Part shown: positions 51,476 to 59,017 of the stretch, piece by piece | Numbering within the stretch: the first letter of the stretch is position 1 | Layout: each line of letters starts with the position of its first letter | DNA from: JBFAPK01 sp040676675 | GTDB lineage: Bacteria > Actinomycetota > Actinomycetes > Mycobacteriales > Micromonosporaceae | NCBI RefSeq assembly: GCF_040676675.1 | Contig: NZ_JBFAPK010000008.1 | Coordinates: 124,001-188,000 of the forward strand | DNA: 64,000 nt | Reading direction: 5' to 3' | The notes under the pieces: generated by a model | What the model was told of the DNA's origin: nothing | Databases searched by the model: none | What the model saw: only the letters and a program-made list of their open reading frames with translations | Made by a program: the position numbers and the translations under genes

Positions 51476-54400
51476 TCATCCTCGCGGGGGCTCCTGGGCC
51501 ACCACGGACGGGAACCGGTCCGGGTCGGCGGCGCGCAGCAGGCCGTACCCGACGCCGGCGATGCCGGAGAAGAACCCGGCGATCTCGACACCGCGCGGCA
51601 GACCGAGGAGCCAGCCCCGCTCGTCGATGGTGTCCATGATCCCGCTGGCGTGCTGCCGGGCCAGCCGGTCCAACGTCGGGTCGGCGAGCTGCCGGGCGGC
51701 GAGCAGCAGCAGCTCCAGGCTGCCGAAGTCGCCGTGACACACGGACAGCCCGTACCCGAACCCCCGGTCGACCGTGGTCCGCACGGCGACGTCCAGCTCC
51801 GTGCGGAGCACCGGATCGTCCAGCACCGGCATGGTCAGCAGCTTGGCGATGCCGATTCCCGGCGCACCGTGGCACCAGGCCACCCGGTCGGTCGTCACGT
51901 CGCGCTCGGACTCGATCCGCACCGTGGCGGTCGGCTCGGCGGCCTGCCGTACGTCCCGCCAGTTGCCGATCGCCGGGTCGAACAGCTCCCGCTCGTAGCG
52001 GACGGCCCGCGCCGCCGCGTCCAGGTACCGCTCGTCGCCGAGCACCCGGGCGGCCGTCGCCAGGGCGGCGACGATCCCGGCCGTACCGTGCGCGAAGCCG
52101 GCCAGCGGCTGGCCGGCGAGCCCGTTCTCCCGCATCAGCCGGGGCAACCAGCTCGCGCCGGTGCCGTACGGCCGCTGGTTCGCCAGCAGGTGGTCCGCGG
52201 CCGACCGGATCAGGTCGAGGGTGCCGCCGGCGCCGTCCACCCGGTGGAGCCCGGCCAGCGCGAGCAGCGACCCGGCGGCCCCGTCGGTCACCGCGAACTC
52301 GGTGTCCTGCTCGATGGTGCGGCCGATCCGGGCGGCCAACGCGTGCGCCTCCCCGAGCAGTCGCGGGTCCGCCCAGAGCGCGCCCAGGTGGGTGAGGGCG
52401 TACACCATGCCGCCGAGTCCGCACAGGCCGCCGAAGTCGGCGGTCGCGGTGGGATGTACCCGGCGGAGCGCCCGGCGGCGAATCTGCCGTACGGCCGAGG
52501 CCGCCGCCTCCCGGGCCAGCCTCCGCAGGCCGTCGTCGCCGCTCGCCTCGGCGTGGTAGCCGAGGAAGAACGCGATGCTGAGCAGGCCGTCGTACATGCT
52601 CGGACTGAGCGCGCCGACCGACCAGACGCGCGGCCGGTTCCGGTGCGGGCCGACCCACAACGCCTCGCCGTCGGCGCGCACCGCGATCTCGGCCAGCCGC
52701 CGCGCCACGTCGGCCGCGCCGGCCAGCAGCCGCTCCGGCCCGGTCGTCCGCTCGGCCGGGCGGAACCTGTAGTACGTGTAGACCTGCGTCTCGCCGCGTT
52801 GGAGCGCGTTGGTGGCGATGCAGGAGCGCACGAGCCAGAGCTGCCGGGCCAGGTCGGCCTCGCTCAACCCGGCCAGGGTGGCCAGCGCCCGGTCGAGACC
52901 GGGCTCCAGCGGTACGTCGGGCAGCGGTGTTCCGGCGCTGTCGCGCAGCACCGTACCCCCGACGGTGGCCGAGAACGCCGGTACGTCGTTGCGCCACAGG
53001 TCACGACGTTCCGCCTCGACGACGCCGGCCAGCCCGGGGCGGTACACCGCGTCCCGCCAGAGCCAGTCGAAGTGCCGTTCCCGGTCCAGCCCCCGGGCGA
53101 GCACGTCCGGGTGGAACGACGTGTCGAGCAGCATCGCGTACGTCACCGTGTCCCGGATCAGGACCCGGACCTCGTCGCCGGCGAACGCGCGCAACACCTC
53201 GGCCACCTCGGCCCGGTGCCGCAGCAGGGCGCGGTACACCTCGGCGAAGCCGGCCGAGACGTCGTCGCCGTAGTCCAGCAGCCGCAGCTCCGCGTCCCCG
53301 GCCACCGGCCGGTGCGCGGGTGCGCCGAGGTCCTGCCGCCTGATCCGCATCCGCATCGTGTCGGTGCCCTCGGCGTCCAGGTAGGGCAGCCGCATGGGCG
53401 AGTGCTGGCCCGGGCTCCACCCCAGACCGCTGAGGTCCGCGTTGCCCTGCGCGGTCTGCCAGGCACCGGTGGGCAGCAGGCCGGCCTGCAGCACCGAGCC
53501 GGTGGTCAGCTCGGCGACGGCCCGTTCGGCGCCCGACTCGCCGACCATGGTCAGGCGCGGCAGGCCCGGCTCGAACAGCGTCTCCAGGTCCACCAGCACC
53601 GGCTGGTCGCCGACCGCGATCAGGTTCTCGCCGTGGAAGTCGGTGGCGCGCACCAGGTAGAGCAGCGCCAACAGGCCGCCCTGGCGACGGTAGAAGCGGC
53701 GGATCTCGGCGGCGTCGCGGCACGGCCGCCCGGTCACGAACTCCGCCCAGCCGTAGCCGCCCCGGTCCAGGCAGCGCGGGGCACGCAGACCCATCCCCTC
53801 GGTACGCGCGTTCACCCAGTCGAGCAGGCGCTGGAAGTGTACGTCCACGCCGACCGGCCGAGGCTTGTAGACCACCCGCAGCCCGCCGGCGAACCGCACC
53901 ATCGCCACCGACTGGCCCCCGCGGTGGTGGTCGCCGAGGCCCGTCGTCACCTCCACCACCCGGCCGGGATCGGCCCCGCCCGCGAACTCCTCCGCCAGGG
54001 CGGGCAGGTCGGCCGCCACCCGGTCGAGCAACCGGGTCGTCTGGGTCAGCCAGGCTCGGCTGACCAGTACGAGCTGCCGGGCCAGCACCGGGTACCGGCA
54101 CAGCAGCGACCAGCGTCGCGCCGGGTCGCGCAACTCGGCGAGGAAACCGTGCAGCCGCTCGGCGGGCGTACCGCCGGAGAGCCGGCCGCCGACCCGGGCG
54201 ACGGCGAGTTCCAACAGCGTGGTGCGGCACAGCATCGCGTTGAGCCGGGGCAGCAGCCCGCCGGCCAGCAGGGCGGCCGGCAGCCCGGCCGGATCGGCGA
54301 ACGTGCCCTCGCGCCCGGCCAGGTACCCGCCCAGCCGGCGCAGCATCACCGCGGCGATCGGCTCGGCGGCGGCCAGGAACGGGAACTCCGTCCCCCAACC

Positions 54401-54775
54401 GGCCGGGGCGTCGACCAGCTCGTTGTCCGGATCGGCGTACCAGCCGGCCAGCTCCCGCGCCCACGGCGGCACCGCCCCGCCGGCGTCCGGGTCGTCCTCC
54501 GCCGCGAGCAGCGCGGCGAGGGCGGGCTCGTCGAGTCCCGCCGCGGCGAGGCGGGTGGCCCAGAGCCACCCGCCCTCGGCGCTGTCCGGCCCGACCTGGT
54601 CGAACGAGACCGCCGTACGCCACTCCCGCAGCCGCTGCCGGGCGTCGTCACCGGGACCGGTGTCGTCCGCTCCGGCCGGCCCGCCCGGATCGGCGCGTCG
54701 AGGCCCGCCCCGCCGCTCCGAGATGGTCAGCGCCGCCGCGAACGCGGAATCCGCCGACGTGAGGTCAACAGGCAC
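51476..54775 (-). CDS. lanM: Class II lanthipeptide synthetase LanM
   Basis: 1099 residues from a GTG at 54775 that overlaps the end of the precursor gene. The N-terminal dehydratase (DUF4135, about 150-640) has MVRFAGGLRVVYKPRPVGVD and RATDFHGENLIAVGDQPVLV, the kinase-like active-site region. The C-terminal LanC-like cyclase (about 740-1090) keeps the zinc ligands in RVAWCHGAPGIGIAK and SVCHGDFGSLELLLL. It phosphorylates and dehydrates Ser/Thr in the precursor and forms thioether rings. No dedicated LanT with a C39 peptidase is present nearby. Confidence 0.95.
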   Translation of the reverse strand: MPVDLTSADSAFAAALTISERRGGPRRADPGGPAGADDTGPGDDARQRLREWRTAVSFDQVGPDSAEGGWLWATRLAAAGLDEPALAALLAAEDDPDAGGAVPPWARELAGWYADPDNELVDAPAGWGTEFPFLAAAEPIAAVMLRRLGGYLAGREGTFADPAGLPAALLAGGLLPRLNAMLCRTTLLELAVARVGGRLSGGTPAERLHGFLAELRDPARRWSLLCRYPVLARQLVLVSRAWLTQTTRLLDRVAADLPALAEEFAGGADPGRVVEVTTGLGDHHRGGQSVAMVRFAGGLRVVYKPRPVGVDVHFQRLLDWVNARTEGMGLRAPRCLDRGGYGWAEFVTGRPCRDAAEIRRFYRRQGGLLALLYLVRATDFHGENLIAVGDQPVLVDLETLFEPGLPRLTMVGESGAERAVAELTTGSVLQAGLLPTGAWQTAQGNADLSGLGWSPGQHSPMRLPYLDAEGTDTMRMRIRRQDLGAPAHRPVAGDAELRLLDYGDDVSAGFAEVYRALLRHRAEVAEVLRAFAGDEVRVLIRDTVTYAMLLDTSFHPDVLARGLDRERHFDWLWRDAVYRPGLAGVVEAERRDLWRNDVPAFSATVGGTVLRDSAGTPLPDVPLEPGLDRALATLAGLSEADLARQLWLVRSCIATNALQRGETQVYTYYRFRPAERTTGPERLLAGAADVARRLAEIAVRADGEALWVGPHRNRPRVWSVGALSPSMYDGLLSIAFFLGYHAEASGDDGLRRLAREAAASAVRQIRRRALRRVHPTATADFGGLCGLGGMVYALTHLGALWADPRLLGEAHALAARIGRTIEQDTEFAVTDGAAGSLLALAGLHRVDGAGGTLDLIRSAADHLLANQRPYGTGASWLPRLMRENGLAGQPLAGFAHGTAGIVAALATAARVLGDERYLDAAARAVRYERELFDPAIGNWRDVRQAAEPTATVRIESERDVTTDRVAWCHGAPGIGIAKLLTMPVLDDPVLRTELDVAVRTTVDRGFGYGLSVCHGDFGSLELLLLAARQLADPTLDRLARQHASGIMDTIDERGWLLGLPRGVEIAGFFSGIAGVGYGLLRAADPDRFPSVVAQEPPRG

Positions 54776-54977
54776 AGCACGCGGGACCGGTGCTGGCCGG
54801 CCCGGTGTTGCAGGGCGTCATGTACGTGCTGCACGCCTCGTACATCTCGACCAGCTCGGCCAGTTCGGCGTTCAGATCGCCGGCCGGGTGCGGCGGCAGG
54901 GCGGCGAGTTGCTCCGGGCTGAGCGTCGCGCGGAACCGCGGATCGGTCCAGGCGCGTACCACGTCCAGGGTGGGCAT
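54765..54977 (-). CDS. lanA: Class II lanthipeptide precursor (mersacidin/lichenicidin-like leader)
   Basis: 70 residues. The ATG at 54977 follows GAGAGG. The leader (PTLDVVRAWTDPRFRATLS, PEQLAALPPHPAGDL, AELAELVEM) has the sequence style of the mersacidin/lichenicidin family. The putative core, from about residue 49 (CSTYMTPCNTGP, then ASTGPACCAC), has five Cys and six Ser/Thr, ending C-C-A-C. There is no GG or GA cleavage site in the usual place, so the processing point is uncertain. The stop lies inside the LanM start region, giving translational coupling. Confidence 0.88.
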   Translation of the reverse strand: MPTLDVVRAWTDPRFRATLSPEQLAALPPHPAGDLNAELAELVEMYEACSTYMTPCNTGPASTGPACCAC

Positions 54978-54996
54978 GGCGATCCTCTCGGTCGGC

Positions 54997-55015
54997 GTCC
55001 AGCCTCGCGCTGGAC
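54997..55015 (-). promoter_or_regulatory. Small hairpin in the lanA leader
   Basis: GTCCAGC (54997-55003) and GCTGGAC (55009-55015) form a 7-bp stem with a 5-base loop, 20 bases upstream of the lanA start. It may be an operator or leader hairpin. Confidence 0.4.
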
Positions 55016-55081
55016 GACTGTCCATGGCTCGTAATCAACTGCATCGGCGCAGGTAAATCCATGCCCGCCGGTTGGTGATGT

Positions 55082-55111
55082 ATGCCCGTGTATACGGACG
55101 CCACGTAGCGT
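55082..55111 (+). promoter_or_regulatory. Probable promoter of the Cys-rich peptide cassette
   Basis: ATGCCC (55082-55087) lies 18 bases before TAGCGT (55106-55111). TGCCCGT, CGGACGC and TAGCGTCA occur in the same order before the fulvocin C-related gene. The GTATAC palindrome between them may be part of an operator shared with divergent lanA. Confidence 0.45.
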
Positions 55112-55186
55112 CACCGATCGGGCCGTACCGCTCGAGCGCGCCGGGCACCGGACGGCCCGTTCATCCATCGGGGAAGGAGAACGGCG

Positions 55187-55375
55187 ATGCGACGCATCGG
55201 TACGATCGGTGACCGGTTACTCAGCTTCTTCGTGCCCAAGGCGGTCGCCGGGGCCTGCTGTGACCAGGCATTCCAGTGCTGGCAGACCTCGTCGGGCTGC
55301 GGTCCTGGCAAGGTCCGGCAGTGCTGCTACGACTGCAACTGCCGGTCCAGCTGCGGCCCCTGCTACGTGGTCTGA
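55187..55375 (+). CDS. Ten-cysteine secreted peptide precursor
   Basis: 62 residues. The ATG at 55187 follows GGGGAAGGAG. The N-terminus MRRIGTIGDRLLSFFVPKAV is basic then hydrophobic and ends in AGA before Cys24, resembling a short export leader with a signal-peptidase-like site. The remaining 39 residues hold ten Cys at 24, 25, 31, 38, 46, 47, 50, 52, 56 and 59, an even number compatible with five disulfides. It is followed by a hairpin and genes for MauE-like, thioredoxin-like and ABC exporter proteins, implying an oxidised, exported peptide. Confidence 0.82.
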   Translation: MRRIGTIGDRLLSFFVPKAVAGACCDQAFQCWQTSSGCGPGKVRQCCYDCNCRSSCGPCYVV

Positions 55376-55381
55376 CCGTCG

Positions 55382-55416
55382 CGGCCGTGCCGGGCCACCC
55401 GGTCGCGGCACGGCCG
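55382..55416 (+). terminator. Hairpin after the Cys-rich peptide gene, probable attenuator
   Basis: CGGCCGTGCCG (55382-55392) pairs exactly with CGGCACGGCCG (55406-55416) around a 13-base loop, seven bases after the peptide stop and 21 before the next start. Partial termination here would give more precursor than processing machinery. Confidence 0.7.
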
Positions 55417-55437
55417 CCCTCACCGGTGGGGATCCCC

Positions 55438-55956
55438 ATGTCGTATCTCGCGCTCGGCTGCCGTGCCGCGTTGGCCCTGGTCTTCGGGGTCGCGGTGGTG
55501 GCGAAGCTGCGTGACTACCGCGGCTTCGTGGCAGCACTGGCCGCCATGCGGCTGCTGCCGGCGAACTGGTCCGGGGTGGTCGCGCCGGTGGCCGTCGCCG
55601 CCGAGGCGGCGGTGGCGGTCCTGCTCGGCTCGGGCTGGCGTCCGGTGCTGGCGTTCGGCGTCGCCGCGGCGCTGCTCGCGCTGCTCACCGGCGCGGTGAC
55701 GATCGTCGTCGCGCGGGGTACGGCCGCCAGCTGCCGCTGCTTCGGCCGGGTCGAACGCCCGCTCGCGGTCCGCCACGTCGTGCGCAACATCCTGCTGGCG
55801 ACGCTGGCCGGGACCGGGGCGGCGGCGACCCTGGGCGGCGCGGGAGCCGGGGTACCGCCCGCGGGCGCCGTCGTCGCGTTGCTCTCCGCCGGGGTCGCCG
55901 CCCTGCTCGTCACCACCGCCGACGACCTCGTGGAGCTGTTCACCCCCGGCCGTTGA
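55438..55956 (+). CDS. MauE/DoxX family membrane protein
   Basis: 172 residues. The ATG at 55438 follows GGTGGGG. Four TM helices in the MauE pattern: CRAALALVFGVAVVAKLRDY, then the central helices around VAVAAEAAVAVLLGSGWRPV, a loop with ASCRCFGRVERPLAVRHVVR carrying a CxC, and a final helix. MauE supports disulfide formation in the methylamine dehydrogenase small subunit. Here, with no Mau structural genes, it probably passes electrons from the thioredoxin-like protein encoded next, serving the Cys-rich peptide. Confidence 0.85.
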   Translation: MSYLALGCRAALALVFGVAVVAKLRDYRGFVAALAAMRLLPANWSGVVAPVAVAAEAAVAVLLGSGWRPVLAFGVAAALLALLTGAVTIVVARGTAASCRCFGRVERPLAVRHVVRNILLATLAGTGAAATLGGAGAGVPPAGAVVALLSAGVAALLVTTADDLVELFTPGR

Positions 55957-56004
55957 GACACGGCCCGACCCAGCCCTGACCCATCGAGATCCGGGAGTTC
56001 CTTG

Positions 56005-56535
56005 ATGCCGTACGTCGTCGCGGCCCTCGTCCTGGTCGGCATCGTCGCCGGCCTCAACCTGCTCCTCACCGTCGGCGTCATCCGGCGCCTGCGGGAGCAC
56101 ACCGAAACGCTCCGGCAGGTGCGGAGCGGGACCGGCTCATCCTTCCTGCCCGCCGGGTCCCCGCTGCCCGCGCTGACCGGCGTCACGACCGTCACCGGTA
56201 CGCCCGTGGTGGCGCCCGCCGCCCTCGTCGCGTTCTTCTCCACCACGTGCGCCCCGTGCCGGGAGAAGCTGCCCTCGTTCCGCGACCACGTCCGGGCGGC
56301 GGCGGTGAACGGCTCCGACGTGCTCGTCGTCGTCGAGGGCGCGGCCGACGACGCGTCCGAGTTCGTCGCCGCCCTGCGCGACGTCGGCCAGGTCGTCGTG
56401 GAGCCGGAGTTGGGCCCGGTCGCGAAGTCGTTCGCGGTGAACGGCTTCCCCACCTTCTACGCGCTGGGCCCCGACGGTCGGGTCCTGGTCGGGACGCACG
56501 AGGTCGCGGAGCTGCCCGTGCCGGCCACCCCGTGA
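56005..56535 (+). CDS. Membrane-anchored thioredoxin-like (TlpA/redoxin) protein
   Basis: 176 residues. The ATG at 56005 is preferred to a TTG just before it; GGGAG precedes it. One N-terminal TM anchor (VVAALVLVGIVAGLNLLLTV) leads to an extracytoplasmic thioredoxin fold with active site FFSTTCAPCREKLPSF and the cis-Pro region VNGFPTFYALGPDGRVL. This is a MauD-like arrangement, adjacent to MauE. It probably oxidises or isomerises disulfides in the exported Cys-rich peptide. Confidence 0.88.
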   Translation: MPYVVAALVLVGIVAGLNLLLTVGVIRRLREHTETLRQVRSGTGSSFLPAGSPLPALTGVTTVTGTPVVAPAALVAFFSTTCAPCREKLPSFRDHVRAAAVNGSDVLVVVEGAADDASEFVAALRDVGQVVVEPELGPVAKSFAVNGFPTFYALGPDGRVLVGTHEVAELPVPATP

Positions 56536-58445
56536 CCGTCGCCGCCCCGAGCCGCGGAGCCGTCCGGCGAGCGGCCGCCGCGGCGGGGCTGGCCTGGAAC
56601 GCCGGTGCCGGGATCACCTGCCTCGCCGCCGGGCTCGCCGTACTCGGCGGGGTCCTGCCGGTGGCGACGGCCGGGCTGATGGGGCGGGTGGTGGACGAGC
56701 TCGCAGGCGGGGAACCCTTCGGCGCGACCGTCGGCGCTCTCGTCGTGGTGGGCCTGCTCGCGGCGGTACTGCCCGCCGTCGAGCGGTACGCGCACGACGA
56801 ACTGAACCGGCGCGCCCGGTTGCGGGCGCAGGACCGTCTGTACGCGGCCGTGAACTCCTTCACCGGCCTGGCCCGGTTCGAGCAGCCCGCCTTCCTGGAC
56901 CGGTTGCGGCTGGCCGAGCAGTCCGGTGCGAACACGCCGAGGGAACTGCTGGTCACCGCGCTGGGCGTGGGCCAGACCGCCATCACGCTCGCCAGCTTCC
57001 TGGTCACGCTGGCGCTGCTGCTGCCCGGGCTGGCGGCCGTCGTGGTGGTCGCGGCGACACCGGGGCTGCTGGTCCGGTTGCGCCTCGGCGGCCGGGAGGC
57101 GGAACTCGCCGAGACGCTCAGCCCGGCGAGCCGCCGGCGGATGTTCTTCGCGACGCTGCTCACCGACCAGCAGGCCGCCAAGGAGATCCGGATCTTCGGG
57201 CTCGGCGGCTTCCTGCACGGCCGGATGCGCCGGGAGCTGGTCGGCATCAACTCGGCCGAGCGGCGGCTCGACCGGCGGACCCTGCTCGCCCAGGTCGCGC
57301 TCGCCGGTGGGTCGGCGGTGGTGGCGGGGTGGGGACTCTTCTGGGCGGTGAGCGCCGCCGCCGCCGGCCGGCTGAGCATCGGCAGCGTCGCCGTGGTCGT
57401 CGCCGCCGTCGCGGCCGTCCAGGCGGGACTCGGGACCCTGGCCGGTCACTTCGGCGCGCTCCGGGCGGCGCTGCGCCTCTTCGGTCACTACCTCGACGTG
57501 CTGGACCTGGATCCCGGGCTCCCGGCCGCGGCCGACCCCCGTCCGCTGCCCCGGCTGCGTCGCGGCATCGAACTGCGCGACGTGTGGTTCCGGTACGCCG
57601 AGGACCAGCCCTGGGTGCTGGCGGGGGTCGACCTCACCATCCCGGCCGGCGGCAGCCTGGCGCTGGTGGGCCTGAACGGCGCGGGAAAGAGCACCCTCGT
57701 CAAGCTCCTGTGCCGGCTGTACGACCCGCAGCGCGGCGCGATCCTCTGGGACGGGGTGGACCTCCGCGCGGTGGAGATAGCAGAGCTGCGGCGCCGGATC
57801 GGCGTGGTCTTCCAGGACTACATGGCCTTCGACCTGACCGCCGCCGAGAACATCGCACTCGGCGACCTCGACGCGGTCGACGACCGGGGGCGGGTGGTCG
57901 CGGCGGCCCGGTACGCGGGCGTCCACGAGACGGTCACGAAACTGGCCCACGGCTATGACACGCTGCTCAGCCGCCTGTTCGTGAGCGCCGCCGACGGAGC
58001 GGACCCGACCACCGGCGTGCTGCTGTCGGGCGGGCAGTGGCAGCGGCTCGCGCTGGCCCGTGCGCTGATGCGCGACGCGTGCGACCTCCTGATCCTGGAC
58101 GAGCCCAGCTCGGGTCTGGACGCCGAGGCGGAGCACGACGTACACACCCGGTTGCGGCGGCACCGCACGGGCCGGACGAGTCTGTTGATCTCGCATCGGC
58201 TGAACACCGTACGCGAGGCGGACCGGATCGTGGTGCTCGCCGGCGGCGAGGTGGTCGAGTCGGGCGACCACGCGACCCTGATGGCGCTCGACGGTGCCTA
58301 TGCCCGGCTGTTCCGGTTGCAGTCTCGCGGCTACGCCGACGGCGCCGGCGACCGGGACCGGTCCCGCGACTGCGCCGACGGCCTCGGCGGCGGGGACCGC
58401 ACCGGCGGCCCGGACCCGGCCGCCAGTTCAGCGCTGTCCGGGTAG
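56532..58445 (+). CDS. ABC exporter of the Cys-rich peptide cassette
   Basis: 637 residues from a GTG at 56532 (GTGA overlap). An N-terminal six-TM domain (to about 330) is fused to an ATPase with Walker A GLNGAGKST, signature LSGGQWQRLALARAL, Walker B LLILDEPSSGLD and switch His in LLISHRLNTV. There is no C39 peptidase domain, so the leader must be removed by another protease. The C-terminal 50 residues are Gly/Asp/Arg-rich and disordered. Overlap with the redox gene supports a joint role in export of the Cys-rich peptide, and possibly the lanthipeptide. Confidence 0.9.
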   Translation: MTVAAPSRGAVRRAAAAAGLAWNAGAGITCLAAGLAVLGGVLPVATAGLMGRVVDELAGGEPFGATVGALVVVGLLAAVLPAVERYAHDELNRRARLRAQDRLYAAVNSFTGLARFEQPAFLDRLRLAEQSGANTPRELLVTALGVGQTAITLASFLVTLALLLPGLAAVVVVAATPGLLVRLRLGGREAELAETLSPASRRRMFFATLLTDQQAAKEIRIFGLGGFLHGRMRRELVGINSAERRLDRRTLLAQVALAGGSAVVAGWGLFWAVSAAAAGRLSIGSVAVVVAAVAAVQAGLGTLAGHFGALRAALRLFGHYLDVLDLDPGLPAAADPRPLPRLRRGIELRDVWFRYAEDQPWVLAGVDLTIPAGGSLALVGLNGAGKSTLVKLLCRLYDPQRGAILWDGVDLRAVEIAELRRRIGVVFQDYMAFDLTAAENIALGDLDAVDDRGRVVAAARYAGVHETVTKLAHGYDTLLSRLFVSAADGADPTTGVLLSGGQWQRLALARALMRDACDLLILDEPSSGLDAEAEHDVHTRLRRHRTGRTSLLISHRLNTVREADRIVVLAGGEVVESGDHATLMALDGAYARLFRLQSRGYADGAGDRDRSRDCADGLGGGDRTGGPDPAASSALSG

Positions 58446-58892
58446 CCGGGCGACGACCACCCCCAGCAGCCGGTCGGCGGGGAAGAAGCCCCACTGCTTG
58501 GAGTCGTTGCTGTTCGGGTTGTCGCCGATGACGACGAGCGCGTCGGGCGGTACGACGTCGGCCTCCGCGGCCACCCGTACCCGCGCGGGCACCGGGTCGC
58601 CCGGCAGCGCGACCGCTCGTTTGACGTACCACTGCCGGTCGGGCAGCCGCTGGCCCGGTGGAGGCAGGTCCCGCCAGCCGCTGCCCGGCCGCGGGCGTTC
58701 GACCACCACGATGTCGCCGGTCCGGACCCGGGGCAGCCGCCGGCGCGCCACCAGCACCCGGTCACCGTCGTGCAGGGCGGGCGACATGCTGTTGCCCTCG
58801 ACGGTCACCGCCACGAGGCGGCGGCGGGCCAGCACCGCCGTCCCCACCGCCCCGGCGAACGCGAGGGCAACTGCGCCGATCAGCACGAACAC
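58428..58892 (-). CDS. Small S26-family signal peptidase I
   Basis: 154 residues from a GTG at 58892. One N-terminal TM helix (FVLIGAVALAFAGAVGTAVL) precedes the catalytic Ser in VTVEGNSMSPALHDGDRVLV and the general-base Lys in WYVKRAVALPGD. The GDNPNSNDSKQWGFFPADRL box is intact. It converges on the ABC exporter gene and their ends overlap by 18 bp. It is short for a housekeeping signal peptidase and is probably dedicated to leader removal from the neighbouring peptides (inference). Confidence 0.88.
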   Translation of the reverse strand: MFVLIGAVALAFAGAVGTAVLARRRLVAVTVEGNSMSPALHDGDRVLVARRRLPRVRTGDIVVVERPRPGSGWRDLPPPGQRLPDRQWYVKRAVALPGDPVPARVRVAAEADVVPPDALVVIGDNPNSNDSKQWGFFPADRLLGVVVARLPGQR

Positions 58893-58970
58893 CCCGGGTC
58901 TGTCCGGCCCGTACCGGGCCCGTCGGATGCACAGATTCTAGGGAGGTCGACGGTCGTCGGGGCGCCCTTC

Positions 58971-59007
58971 CCGGGTCGGCGCATGCGCGCCGTATGCGCC
59001 GACCCGG
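58971..59007 (-). terminator. Terminator hairpin after the first epimerase gene
   Basis: CCGGGTCGGCGCAT (58971-58984) pairs exactly with ATGCGCCGACCCGG (58994-59007) around a 9-base loop, 10 bases beyond the minus-strand stop at 59018. Confidence 0.75.
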
Positions 59008-59017
59008 ACCCGGGTCG

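Noticed and set aside
51650..54922. A 1090-codon open frame opposite LanM
   Set aside because: Same reason: LanM on the minus strand has all catalytic motifs, and the opposite frame is low-complexity.
55187..55375. The 10-Cys peptide as a second LanM substrate
   Set aside because: Its leader lacks any LanM-type motif, the core has few Ser/Thr relative to ten Cys, and adjacent genes are disulfide-oxidation proteins. A disulfide-rich product fits better, though cross-processing cannot be excluded.
55438..56535. A methylamine dehydrogenase (mau) operon
   Set aside because: Only MauE- and MauD-like proteins are present; neither the large nor small dehydrogenase subunit nor MauG is found.
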